DNA of 14,291 bases from an uncultured Candidatus Melainabacteria bacterium (GCA_934747325.1 CAKVGW010000044.1:1-14291), one strand, 5' to 3'; counted from the first letter of the stretch, positions 1-7,193 are shown. Translations and numbers: made by a program. The notes: generated by a model not told the origin, from the sequence alone.

Positions 1-302
1 TTTTTACCCTTATCTGATAATTCATAACTATTAACGTCAAATAATTCTAAGTCAGAAATTTTAACAACACCTGTTACATCATCAATGTTTGCGTTAATAT
101 TTTGTTCTTTAAGAGTCTGCTCCAAAGCTTCGGAAGCCTTTTTCTGTTCCATTTGCGATTGAATTTTTTCGAAATAACTTGTCATATAAGTATAGAAAAA
201 TAAAACAATAAAAACCAACACTAATGCGGTCATTAAATCGGTCATCGTTACCCAAAATATATTATCTTGATTATTGTCTTCTTTTGGTCTTCTTAATTTC
301 AT
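1..302 (-). CDS. ZorB/MotB-like OmpA-family membrane protein (partial, C-terminus beyond left edge)
   Basis: I translated this by hand: about 100 N-terminal residues read without a stop from the ATG at 302-300 to the window edge. A short basic/polar cytoplasmic head is followed by one membrane helix around residues 17-40. It contains the segment MTDLMTALVLVF, whose Asp22 sits where MotB and ZorB carry the ion-binding aspartate. A polar, probably coiled linker (about 41-73) follows. The next residues, VVKISDLELFDVNSYELSDKG, resemble the opening strand of an OmpA-like peptidoglycan-binding domain, cut off by the window edge. A ribosome site AAGAGG lies 5 nt upstream (308-313). The gene follows the ZorA-like gene by 52 bp on the same strand, the order expected for a stator pair. 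Family knowledge: such proteins anchor an ion channel to the cell wall. Alternatives are a generic MotB, TolR or OmpA protein; the ZorA-like partner favours ZorB-like. Confidence 0.72.
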   Translation of the reverse strand, partial: MKLRRPKEDNNQDNIFWVTMTDLMTALVLVFIVLFFYTYMTSYFEKIQSQMEQKKASEALEQTLKEQNINANIDDVTGVVKISDLELFDVNSYELSDKGK

Positions 303-320
303 TTATGCCTCTTGGAAACA

Positions 321-344
321 CCCCCCACCCGCAGGGGACGAGGG
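321..344. other. Short GC-rich patch between the zorA-like and zorB-like genes
   Basis: About 24 bases consisting almost only of C and G runs sit in an otherwise AT-rich intergenic spacer of 52 bp. A small hairpin, CCC-gca-GGG, can form inside it. It lies between the zorA-like stop and the zorB-like ribosome site, so it would be in the shared transcript. Its composition differs sharply from everything around it. I cannot name it; a dispersed short repeat or a translation/RNA-processing element are possible. Confidence 0.4.
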
Positions 345-354
345 AACAAATCAC

Positions 355-1236
355 TTAAAATAACTTATCCACAACATCTCCGCCACCGGAAGATTTATCC
401 ATTGTTTCATTCAATTTATTTAAACTGTATAAAATGTTTTCTAAATATGGAGTTGTACCCTCATTTAAAGTCTTAGCCAAAGATTTTGCAAATTCTTCAG
501 GCAAAGCCTTTAGCAATTTTTCATTTGTTTGATTTTGAAGTTTTGATTCTTTAACTAAATCTATCAAGAATTTTTCACTTGTTACAACGTCAAACAAACG
601 GATTAATTCTCTTTGAATTTCTAAAGAATATTTTTTACACATTTTGTTATATAAGATTTTTTCAATCAGCATAAATAATAGAGAGAAACCTACAGCAAAA
701 ACTGAACACAAAGCTGCCATTTGGATATTTGTAATCAAGCCATTAAAGGAACTTCCTATGTTTGTATCATCTGCAAAATTCACTTGAGTAAAGGCTATTG
801 CCATTTTTAAAAAAGTAAAAAACGGACCAAGACCTGTTAAAAGAGTAGGCATTGCTTGAATAAATTTGTTATTGATTTTTGAATAAACTAATGTTTCTTC
901 GTTGAAAAAATATGAAGCATCAACAGTCAAATAAATTTCAGGTTTAAAATCCGCAGTCGGAGTTTGAGAAGCTACAAACAATTTTTCAGGAAAAATTAAT
1001 GCTTTTTTAAAATCTTCCCAAACCGTTGATGTAAAACTGTTTGAGTTCATAAAGTTATCCATTTCTTGAAAACGATAAGAAAGCTCTTTTTTGTTTAAAG
1101 AACTCAAATAATCTTTAACAGATTTAAGATTTTTCTCAACTCTTGTGTAATTGCGAAGAACTGTCATAATGAAAAACAGAAACGCAGCCGTAATTATAAG
1201 TATTGCAGGTTCTTTTAAAATATCAAGAAATGTCAT
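355..1236 (-). CDS. ZorA-like MotA/TolQ/ExbB-family proton channel protein
   Basis: This is a 293-residue inner-membrane protein. I chose the ATG at 1236-1234, because AGGAGGAG lies just upstream and translation then begins with a typical first membrane helix (residues 9-27); the open frame extends further only by running through the divergent gene. A cytoplasmic, mostly helical region (28-125) follows. A second helix carries PTLLTGLGPFFTFLK (130-144), close to the family pattern in ZorA of PGLLTGLGILGTFLGL. A third helix spans about 172-192, after SFNGLITN. Thr141 and Ser178 or Ser185 are candidates for the polar channel residues. The tail after helix 3 is only about 100 residues and polar, much shorter than in the described Zorya ZorA proteins. 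It forms an apparent operon with the zorB-like gene. Likely role: the pentameric half of an ion-driven stator. A TolQ/ExbB-type energiser is the alternative. Confidence 0.7.
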   Translation of the reverse strand: MTFLDILKEPAILIITAAFLFFIMTVLRNYTRVEKNLKSVKDYLSSLNKKELSYRFQEMDNFMNSNSFTSTVWEDFKKALIFPEKLFVASQTPTADFKPEIYLTVDASYFFNEETLVYSKINNKFIQAMPTLLTGLGPFFTFLKMAIAFTQVNFADDTNIGSSFNGLITNIQMAALCSVFAVGFSLLFMLIEKILYNKMCKKYSLEIQRELIRLFDVVTSEKFLIDLVKESKLQNQTNEKLLKALPEEFAKSLAKTLNEGTTPYLENILYSLNKLNETMDKSSGGGDVVDKLF

Positions 1237-1256
1237 ATCTCCTCCTATTGATGGAT

Positions 1257-1265
1257 ATTGTAGCA
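1257..1265 (-). promoter_or_regulatory. Extended -10 promoter for the zorA-like gene
   Basis: Read on the minus strand this is TGCTACAAT, an extended -10 element (TGn plus TACAAT). It would place the transcript start about 15 nt before the zorA-like ATG, leaving room for the AGGAGGAG ribosome site. I see no convincing -35, which extended -10 promoters often lack. The call rests on motif and position only. Confidence 0.45.
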
Positions 1266-1283
1266 TAAAGTTGCTTTTTAGAC

Positions 1284-1289
1284 TATAAT
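1284..1289 (+). promoter_or_regulatory. -10 hexamer immediately before the 1094-residue gene
   Basis: A perfect TATAAT ends 6 nt before the ATG at 1296. Transcription would then begin at or next to the start codon, giving a leaderless message. This fits the absence of any Shine-Dalgarno sequence before this ATG. No good -35 is visible 16-18 nt upstream, so the call is tentative. Confidence 0.42.
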
Positions 1290-1295
1290 CTTTAT

Positions 1296-4200
1296 ATGGA
1301 ATGCCCGAAGTGTCATAAAAATATTGCAGAGAATTCAACAGTGTGTCCGCACTGTCATAAAGTTCTAACTTTAGAGTGCCCAAATTGTCACAGTTTGAGC
1401 GAAACTCCGGTTTGTGAAAAATGCGGTTACATAATTTTAACAAAATGCTCAAAATGTGGAAAAACGGTTTCAACTTCCAGTGAAAAATGCAAATGCGGAT
1501 TTCCTGTAAAAACCAGTGTTGCTTATCAAGAGTGCGAAACAGACGAATTTGCGTCTATTATAATTAAATTTTCTGCACTAAAAAATATCAGACGCGTTTT
1601 AGGTTCGCAAGAACTTTTTACAAAATTCTATTTTCGCTTAAGAAACCTTTTAACCGCACAAATTAAATCGGTTGAAGGCAAAATAATTACTTATAATGAC
1701 ACTTTTGTCATTAATTTCAATAAAGAACTTTCGTTTCCGACTTCTGCTAACAAAGCAATAAGACTCGCATTGAAGCTTGTAAATGCTTTCGCGGATTTGA
1801 ATTTGAAAGTAATAAAAGAACTCGGAACACCATTAAGATTAAATCTTACAATTGTCAAAAAAAACTCAGAAGAGCTATTGGAAGAAACTTCTATTGACAA
1901 TAACGTCAAACTTTTGAACATAAAAGACCAAGCTCAGTATTTAAAAGGTATGCAAATCATCCTTGACCAGTACGTGTGGGATAATATAAACAAGGATTAT
2001 AAAACAGATTCTTTATATTCAATAGAAAAAGACGGTACAACCGTTATGTTTTACGAAATCTTGCTTGAAAACTATGTTCTGCCACCTTCTGGCGAAACTC
2101 AAGATGCACCAATAAATACTGCACCTAAAGAAATTAAAAAACAAGAAACTTCTGAAACTGAAGATATTTATGCGTTTAAAGTTTTTGATATTAACGCAAA
2201 ATGTAACTTTAAAAAGATTCCATCTAATAAGCTTATTGAAAATTTGGACGATAGTAAAATTATTTCAATAAGAGCAGAAGAAGATTTAGAAGTTTCAACA
2301 TCTGATATTGTTGATTTCTGCAAGAAAAAAGAGCTTAAAATTTTGCATGCGGTTTGTACAGAAGAAACAAATTATAAGCCTTGGGGTGTTTTTGAACAAC
2401 TATTTAAAGATTTTTACGGACTTTCTCTATGCAAATCTTTAATTCCACAGGATTTTGATGTAAAAAGGTTCAACGCACTAAAGAATTTGATTTTTTCTTC
2501 TTCAAGAAAAGCTTCGACTCCTGAAGATGCCAGATTTGCTTATATGGAAGATTTTGGCGACTTTTTAGCTTCACTAAAAAATACAGTTGTTCTGATTGAA
2601 GGTTTTGAATTTATGGATGATACCACAATTCAGACATTGGAACTTTATTTTGATAACTTTAAAAAACTGAATACAAATTTTATTTTTACAACAAATTCAG
2701 AAGTTTCATTGCATTCAAAATTTAAAAAACTTTTGAGAACACCTCAATACACAGAATTTGCTCTTAAAAAAACTTCAATGGGTGAACTTTTAAGTGACAT
2801 AAAAGAAGAAGCCAGCGATTTTATTCAATCGTTTTATTTTGAAAAAATCAAAGAACAATTTAGCGGTTCGGCTTTGTATTTCAAAAATGCATTACAATAT
2901 TTGACTGAAAAAAATATTCTAATCAGTTTTGAAAACAGACTTTTGATAAAAAGTAAAAATTCGGTAATTTTGCCGAATAGCCTTAACGCTTTAATAAAAG
3001 CTCGTTTGAAAGCTATGAGTAAAAATATGGATGCTTCAATGGTTTTGGCATATTCAGTTTTTCTTGGTGCGAGATTAGATTTTCAGACACTTACAAAACT
3101 TGGAATTAAAGAAGTCGCAAAAGTTGCAAATTGTTTGGAAAGCAGTGGATTTATTCATGTTATTAACAATGTTGTTTATATAAATAACTATAACCTTGTA
3201 AAACCTGTTGTAGAGGCTTCTTTAAAAAAACAAGTAGTAGAATTTTTATGCAAAAATATTTTGGCTAATCTTGGTAAGGATATTGATGATACGCTTACAT
3301 TGCTTATAATGGGTAAACTGAGCTTTTTTAAAGAAGAATATTTATTACTTTGGAGAAACTCACAATTTGCAATGAATACAGGCGATTATGACGCTTATTT
3401 AAAGAATTGTTTGGGCTTTTTATCTTTAATTGAGCATATTGAAAATAATATTTCGGAAGAAGATATCGAAAATAACAAAAAAGAAGTCTTCCAAAATATT
3501 TTGATGAGTCTTTATAATTATTCACCTGCAAAAATTTATTCAATCGAGAATGTCCTATTAATGGACGCTATAAAAGAAGATGATAACGAAAAAATTGTTA
3601 AACTTTCAAATCTTATGTTACAAGGAGCATTAATTTCTTCTAATTATACGGAAGCTTTACCATTATTGCATAACATACTTTCTAGGATGCCAAATCCGAT
3701 GCTTATAGTAAATGATTCTGTTAATACAAAATTCCTGCTACTTTCACTTGTAAATATTGAAATTCTGTTTAATATCGGTGATTTCGCGCAATGCGTAGAA
3801 ATAGCAAAAGATTTGCTCGGAATTATTAAACCTGAAATCATAGAAAAAATTAAACCGGCTGGTTTTTCAACAAAATTATTTGTTGAACATTTGTTTGAAA
3901 CCTTTAGATTGGTTGGTTTTGCAAAATTATTTATGATGGATGATGATTTAGAGGAATTTTTAGACGCAATAAAAGTTGCGTTTGGTGAAGAACTTCCTGA
4001 TAGAAACGTTATTTTGTCCGTTAGAGATTATTTGAGCGGTAAAAACTTTGGCACAACTGATGTTGAAGAAGCAACACCGTTTGCAAAAGTAATTTATCTG
4101 ATTATGCAAGAGTTTGCAGAACATTCAGATGATTATAAAGCATTTGCGCAAAATATTTATCAGGCAAAACTTTTAACCGCTGATATTCATCAACTTCAAC

Positions 4201-4580
4201 TGGAATTGTTCTGTGATTTATTGATTGCAAATTCTTATGCAAATATAGGAATAGCAAAGAAAGCTGAAAGCATTTATAATGACGTACTTGAGCGTGCAGA
4301 ATCTTCTGCGATATTTAATATCATCATGCTTGCAAAATACTTTATAGCTCGACTTCTCCTCAAAAACTCAAGAGAAGAAGAAGCTCTGCTTATTATAAAC
4401 GACACACTTGCGTTGTTACAAAAAAGTAACAACCAAGCGAAAATCTTTTATGTTCTTTTTGAAAAACTCTTTATCGACACTGTGAAAGAATATGATATTT
4501 CATCAATTAATTTAGATTCAGAAGAACAAAAACTTGCGCTTGCAACTTCTGATGGCAAGCTCTCAAGGCTTGTCAATTAG
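1296..4580 (+). CDS. Zinc-ribbon, degenerate cyclase-like and degenerate STAND ATPase-like protein with helical repeats
   Basis: 1094 residues. Residues 3-67 hold three paired-cysteine zinc-ribbon units (C3/C6/C17/C20, C28/C31/C40/C43, C51/C54/C65/C67). Residues about 85-260 follow the plan of class III adenylate/guanylate cyclases: an opening strand ASIIIKFSALKN, GKIITYNDTFVINF, then helix SANKAIRLALKLVNAF. The first metal aspartate aligns with Lys or Phe, and the usual Gly-rich turn is missing. Residues about 310-470 resemble the AAA/STAND ATPase that follows the cyclase in COG2114-COG3899 fusions, but where GxxxxGKS belongs the protein reads AEEDLEVSTSD. A Walker-B-like strand, VVLIEGFEFMDD, remains at 431-442. 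From about 540 onward the protein is helical, TPR-like near 680-1060. I infer a scaffold or sensor without cyclase or ATPase activity. There is no ribosome site; the first zinc ribbon starts at residue 3, which supports this ATG. Confidence 0.75.
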   Translation: MECPKCHKNIAENSTVCPHCHKVLTLECPNCHSLSETPVCEKCGYIILTKCSKCGKTVSTSSEKCKCGFPVKTSVAYQECETDEFASIIIKFSALKNIRRVLGSQELFTKFYFRLRNLLTAQIKSVEGKIITYNDTFVINFNKELSFPTSANKAIRLALKLVNAFADLNLKVIKELGTPLRLNLTIVKKNSEELLEETSIDNNVKLLNIKDQAQYLKGMQIILDQYVWDNINKDYKTDSLYSIEKDGTTVMFYEILLENYVLPPSGETQDAPINTAPKEIKKQETSETEDIYAFKVFDINAKCNFKKIPSNKLIENLDDSKIISIRAEEDLEVSTSDIVDFCKKKELKILHAVCTEETNYKPWGVFEQLFKDFYGLSLCKSLIPQDFDVKRFNALKNLIFSSSRKASTPEDARFAYMEDFGDFLASLKNTVVLIEGFEFMDDTTIQTLELYFDNFKKLNTNFIFTTNSEVSLHSKFKKLLRTPQYTEFALKKTSMGELLSDIKEEASDFIQSFYFEKIKEQFSGSALYFKNALQYLTEKNILISFENRLLIKSKNSVILPNSLNALIKARLKAMSKNMDASMVLAYSVFLGARLDFQTLTKLGIKEVAKVANCLESSGFIHVINNVVYINNYNLVKPVVEASLKKQVVEFLCKNILANLGKDIDDTLTLLIMGKLSFFKEEYLLLWRNSQFAMNTGDYDAYLKNCLGFLSLIEHIENNISEEDIENNKKEVFQNILMSLYNYSPAKIYSIENVLLMDAIKEDDNEKIVKLSNLMLQGALISSNYTEALPLLHNILSRMPNPMLIVNDSVNTKFLLLSLVNIEILFNIGDFAQCVEIAKDLLGIIKPEIIEKIKPAGFSTKLFVEHLFETFRLVGFAKLFMMDDDLEEFLDAIKVAFGEELPDRNVILSVRDYLSGKNFGTTDVEEATPFAKVIYLIMQEFAEHSDDYKAFAQNIYQAKLLTADIHQLQLELFCDLLIANSYANIGIAKKAESIYNDVLERAESSAIFNIIMLAKYFIARLLLKNSREEEALLIINDTLALLQKSNNQAKIFYVLFEKLFIDTVKEYDISSINLDSEEQKLALATSDGKLSRLVN

Positions 4581-4663
4581 TGTTTCTTTTCACAAATAGT
4601 TGGAATGCCGATTAGTGCTAAGTAGAATATACATCCGAATAAAACTAAATTTAAAATTTCCAT
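4577..4663 (-). CDS. 28-residue single-pass membrane microprotein
   Basis: This short gene reads MEILNLVLFGCIFYLALIGI followed by PTICEKKH and a stop. Nearly all of residues 3-22 form one hydrophobic helix, with a short basic cytoplasmic-type tail at the C-terminus and two cysteines. A strong ribosome site, AAAGGAG (complement of 4672-4678), lies 8 nt before the ATG, which is the main argument that it is translated. Its stop overlaps the stop of the 1094-residue gene by 4 nt, tail to tail. I recognise no family. Small respiratory-complex subunits, type I toxin peptides and stress microproteins all have this look; nothing here separates them. Confidence 0.6.
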   Translation of the reverse strand: MEILNLVLFGCIFYLALIGIPTICEKKH

Positions 4664-4763
4664 AATTGAATCTCCTTTCTAAAGAGCATGCGATTAAAAA
4701 CCCTTTTTTAACCTTATATGTTTTTAATTCCACATATTAAAAATTCAATAACGCTTTTTAAGA

Positions 4764-4792
4764 GAAACTTTACAAAAGTTTACATAAAGTTT
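4764..4792 (+). promoter_or_regulatory. Inverted repeat overlapping the nadD -35 (possible operator)
   Basis: AAACTTTA (4765-4772) and TAAAGTTT (4785-4792) are exact inverted copies separated by 12 nt, and the proposed -35 (4779-4784) lies between them. The left half belongs to the 13-mer GAAACTTTACAAA (4764-4776). That same 13-mer occurs at 11266-11278, directly upstream of the -35 of the TPR-lgt operon. A repressor or activator site is plausible. The sequence is AT-rich, so chance cannot be excluded. Confidence 0.35.
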
Positions 4793-4807
4793 TAATTGTT
4801 GTAAAAT
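4779..4807 (+). promoter_or_regulatory. Sigma-70-type promoter for nadD-yqeK
   Basis: TTTACA (4779-4784), a 17-nt spacer and TAAAAT (4802-4807) make a good housekeeping promoter. The start would be near 4814, giving a leader of about 30 nt that includes the GGAGG before nadD. Confidence 0.6.
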
Positions 4808-4843
4808 CTAATGTAAAGACGTAGCTATTCTCGGAGGTTTTAA

Positions 4844-5404
4844 GTGACAATTTGTATTTTTGCAGGAACTTTTAATCCTATACATGAAGCGCATTTAAAA
4901 GTTGCCGAATATGCACTTGAGCATTACGGATTTGAAAAAATAATTTTTATTCCGGCATTTATTCCGCCACATAAGGAAATAAGTTCTGACCTTGCAAAAC
5001 ATCGTTTTGAGATGGTTAAGATTGCAACAGCTTATGAACCGAGATTTGAGGTTTCAGATATTGAGTATAAACTTGGAGCTGATGGAAAAAAATCTTATTC
5101 TTTAAATACAGTAAAAAAAATAAAAGAATTATATCGCATTGATGGTAAAATAAATTTTTTAATAGGAACGGATGCTTTTGAGAAAATTGAAAGCTGGTAT
5201 AAAGCCGATGAGTTAAGTAAGTTAGTTCATTTTATCGTTTTCCCGCGCGGAGTAAATTTAACTCCTAAAATCGGATTTGATTTTGAGATGGCGCAAATGC
5301 CTTATATTGATGTGTCTTCAACTGATTTAAGAATTAATCATACAAAAAATAACAATTTAAAAAAAGTAGAGGAGTATATAAAGAAAAATGGTTTGTACAA
5401 TTGA
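4844..5404 (+). CDS. nadD: Nicotinate-nucleotide adenylyltransferase
   Basis: This enzyme joins nicotinate mononucleotide and ATP to give deamido-NAD, the penultimate step of NAD synthesis, in the cytosol. The 186-residue length is normal for the family. The nucleotidyltransferase signature GTFNPIHEAH lies at residues 8-17, with both HxGH-type histidines in place (here HEAH). LIGTDA (about 106) and the C-terminal SSTDLR (about 158-163), equivalent to the family's SSTxIR, are also present. The stretch after SSTDLR is slightly shorter than usual and lacks the common LVP motif. Translation starts at a GTG preceded by GGAGG with 7-nt spacing. The gene overlaps yqeK by 17 nt, a classic nadD-yqeK pairing. 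Confidence 0.93.
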   Translation: MTICIFAGTFNPIHEAHLKVAEYALEHYGFEKIIFIPAFIPPHKEISSDLAKHRFEMVKIATAYEPRFEVSDIEYKLGADGKKSYSLNTVKKIKELYRIDGKINFLIGTDAFEKIESWYKADELSKLVHFIVFPRGVNLTPKIGFDFEMAQMPYIDVSSTDLRINHTKNNNLKKVEEYIKKNGLYN

Positions 5405-5948
5405 TTATATTAAAAATTGGCTTAAAGCTAACTTGAATGAAGAAAGATATGAACACTCTTTAGGGACTGCGGATTGTGCAAAAAAATTAGCAGAAAGATT
5501 TGGTTTGGATAAAGACAAGGCTTATTTTACCGGCTTAATTCATGATTGTGCTAAATGTATGCCAAAAGATGAAACTTTGGCAATTCTGAAAACTTTAACA
5601 CTTGAAGACGGTGAACTTTGCAATCCTAAAACACATCATGCACCGGTTGGAGCTTATGTCGCAAAAAAAGAATTTGGTGTTGAAGATGCAGAAATTTTGT
5701 CAGCAATCAGATGGCATACGTTGGGCAAAGTTGATATGACAACTTTTGAGAAAATAATATTCTTGGCTGACAAGATTGAAGAAAGAACCCGTCCTTGTGA
5801 ACATTATGCGCCTATTATAAAAGCCTTAGATGAAGGCGGCTTGGATAAAGCTCTTTTAATTTGTTATGAAAATACAATAAAAAGCCTTGTTGATAGAAAA
5901 TTAAGAATCTGCTTGGCAACAATTAATATTTATAATAGTTTATTGTAA
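5388..5948 (+). CDS. yqeK: HD-domain bis(5'-nucleosyl)-tetraphosphatase (YqeK family)
   Basis: A 186-residue HD-superfamily metal phosphohydrolase. Metal ligands are visible as His23 (YEHSLG), His52-Asp53 (LIHDCAK), His83/His84 (THHAP), His110 (RWHTLG) and Asp128 (LADKIEERTRP); the last motif is diagnostic of YqeK. Characterised members split Ap4A symmetrically into two ADP, limiting this alarmone. The start codon lies inside nadD; AGAGGAG is 13 nt upstream, a long spacing, so translational coupling to nadD is likely. In many bacteria rsfS follows yqeK; here the next gene is an unrelated foldase about 100 bp away. Confidence 0.9.
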   Translation: MVCTIDYIKNWLKANLNEERYEHSLGTADCAKKLAERFGLDKDKAYFTGLIHDCAKCMPKDETLAILKTLTLEDGELCNPKTHHAPVGAYVAKKEFGVEDAEILSAIRWHTLGKVDMTTFEKIIFLADKIEERTRPCEHYAPIIKALDEGGLDKALLICYENTIKSLVDRKLRICLATINIYNSLL

Positions 5949-6046
5949 ATATAATTATTTATTAAGAAGCGTAAACATTGTTTAACTTTCTTTTTGGTTT
6001 GGTTTATTATTATAAAAATGAGAGAGTTTATATAAGGAGTATTTCG

Positions 6047-7147
6047 ATGAAAAAATTATTAACATGTTTAGCTCTATCAACTGTGCTATTCTCAGGTTGC
6101 ACTTTAATGCACAGTTCAGAAGGTATTATCAAAGTTAATGACACAGTAATTACACAAGCAGAATTTGACAAAGCGTTTGATGCGAGTGTTGATAAGTCAT
6201 TTTTAAAGGCATTCGGTGGCTCTAAAAATTTAGTAAAATCTGATGACAATCCGATGTTTGGTGTCTTTAAAGATAAAATCGTTAATGAACTTATTGTAAA
6301 ATCTCTTTTAGATCAAGAAATTGCTAAACGTGGAATTACAGCTACATCTGATGATGTTCAAGCTGAATTAAAAACAATTATTGACAAAGTTGGTTCAAAA
6401 GAAGAATTGAATAAACTTCTTAAACAAAGAGGAGTTTCTAATGACCAGTTTACAGAAGATTTGAAAACTCAAATAAAAATTAAAAAATTAGTTAACTCTA
6501 TCGAAAAAATCAATATTTCTGATAATGATGCAAAAAAATATTATGATTCTCATAAAGCAGAATTCACTCATGGAGAACAGGTTAGAGCATCACACATTTT
6601 ATTCTCAGCAAACACAATTGAATTAATTCAACAAATCAAGGCTAAAAATCCTAACATTAATCCTACTGATTTAAACACAAAAGTTGAAGAACAAGTTGCT
6701 TCTCAAAAAGCAAAAGCTGAAACTATTTTAGCGCAAGTTAAACAAAATCCTGACGATTTCGCCAAGTTTGCTGAAAAATATTCAGACGATAAAGCCAGCG
6801 CAGAACGTGGCGGTGAATTAGGATTCTTTACAAAAGAAGCTATGGTGCCTGAATTTTCTAAAGCAGCTTTTTCAATGAAACCTAATACAGTAAGTGAAAA
6901 TCTTGTTCAATCACCTTATGGTTACCATATTATTAAGGTTACTGACAGAATGGAAGCTGGAACAACACCTTATGTAAAGGTTAAAGATGAAATCAAGTTT
7001 TACTTAGAAACACAAAAACAAATTGAAGTTTTGAAAAAACTAACTGAAGGTTTGATGAAAAATGCAAAGGTTGAGTATTTGAATGACAAATATGATCCTA
7101 AAAAAGCTCCAATAAAGGTTGAAACTAAACCTCAAGAAAAGAAATAA
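6047..7147 (+). CDS. Lipoprotein peptidyl-prolyl isomerase/foldase (SurA/PrsA-like, parvulin domain)
   Basis: 366 residues starting at the ATG preceded by AAGGAG; an earlier in-frame ATG (5978) lacks a ribosome site and would bury the signal sequence. Residues 1-17 are a lipoprotein signal ending LFSGC, with Cys18 the lipidated residue. Residues about 24-165 look like the helical SurA/trigger-factor-type chaperone domain. A parvulin (PpiC) domain runs from about 177 to 302, with RASHILF (180-186), GGELGFF (255-261) and YGYHIIKV (291-298). The domain contains a lysine/glutamine-rich helical insertion near 190-225, after the first strand. The tail is helical and Lys-rich. Likely role: folding exported or outer-membrane proteins while anchored to a membrane. 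The gene appears monocistronic, with a terminator directly after it. Confidence 0.87.
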   Translation: MKKLLTCLALSTVLFSGCTLMHSSEGIIKVNDTVITQAEFDKAFDASVDKSFLKAFGGSKNLVKSDDNPMFGVFKDKIVNELIVKSLLDQEIAKRGITATSDDVQAELKTIIDKVGSKEELNKLLKQRGVSNDQFTEDLKTQIKIKKLVNSIEKINISDNDAKKYYDSHKAEFTHGEQVRASHILFSANTIELIQQIKAKNPNINPTDLNTKVEEQVASQKAKAETILAQVKQNPDDFAKFAEKYSDDKASAERGGELGFFTKEAMVPEFSKAAFSMKPNTVSENLVQSPYGYHIIKVTDRMEAGTTPYVKVKDEIKFYLETQKQIEVLKKLTEGLMKNAKVEYLNDKYDPKKAPIKVETKPQEKK

Positions 7148-7165
7148 GTTTATAGACAGTTTAAG

Positions 7166-7193
7166 GGCGAACATAAAATGTTCGCCTTTTTTT
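7166..7193 (+). terminator. Intrinsic terminator after the foldase gene
   Basis: A perfect 9-bp stem, GGCGAACAT with ATGTTCGCC, closes on an AAA loop and is followed by seven T. It overlaps the last codons of the convergent minus-strand gene by 2 nt. In the opposite direction no T run follows the stem, so it mainly serves the plus strand. Confidence 0.93.

Noticed and set aside
321..344. G-quadruplex in the GC-rich patch
   Set aside because: Only two to three usable G runs on the minus strand; four are needed.
1237..1473. N-terminal extension of the ZorA-like frame by 79 residues
   Set aside because: It runs antisense through the zinc-ribbon start of the divergent gene, lacks a ribosome site, and adds a non-membrane-like head; the internal ATG at 1236 has AGGAGGAG.
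4693..4728. Inverted repeat ATTAAAAA / TTTTTAAT in the microprotein leader
   Set aside because: Only A and T in the arms with a 20-nt loop; too likely by chance in AT-rich DNA.
5978..6046. 23-residue extension of the foldase
   Set aside because: No ribosome site precedes it, and it would bury the lipoprotein signal; the ATG at 6047 has AAGGAG and starts a clean signal sequence.
5949..6046. Promoter for the foldase gene
   Set aside because: TATTAT and TATAAA hexamers are present near 6005-6016, but no -35 at a suitable distance stands out in the T-rich stretch, so I could not pick one.
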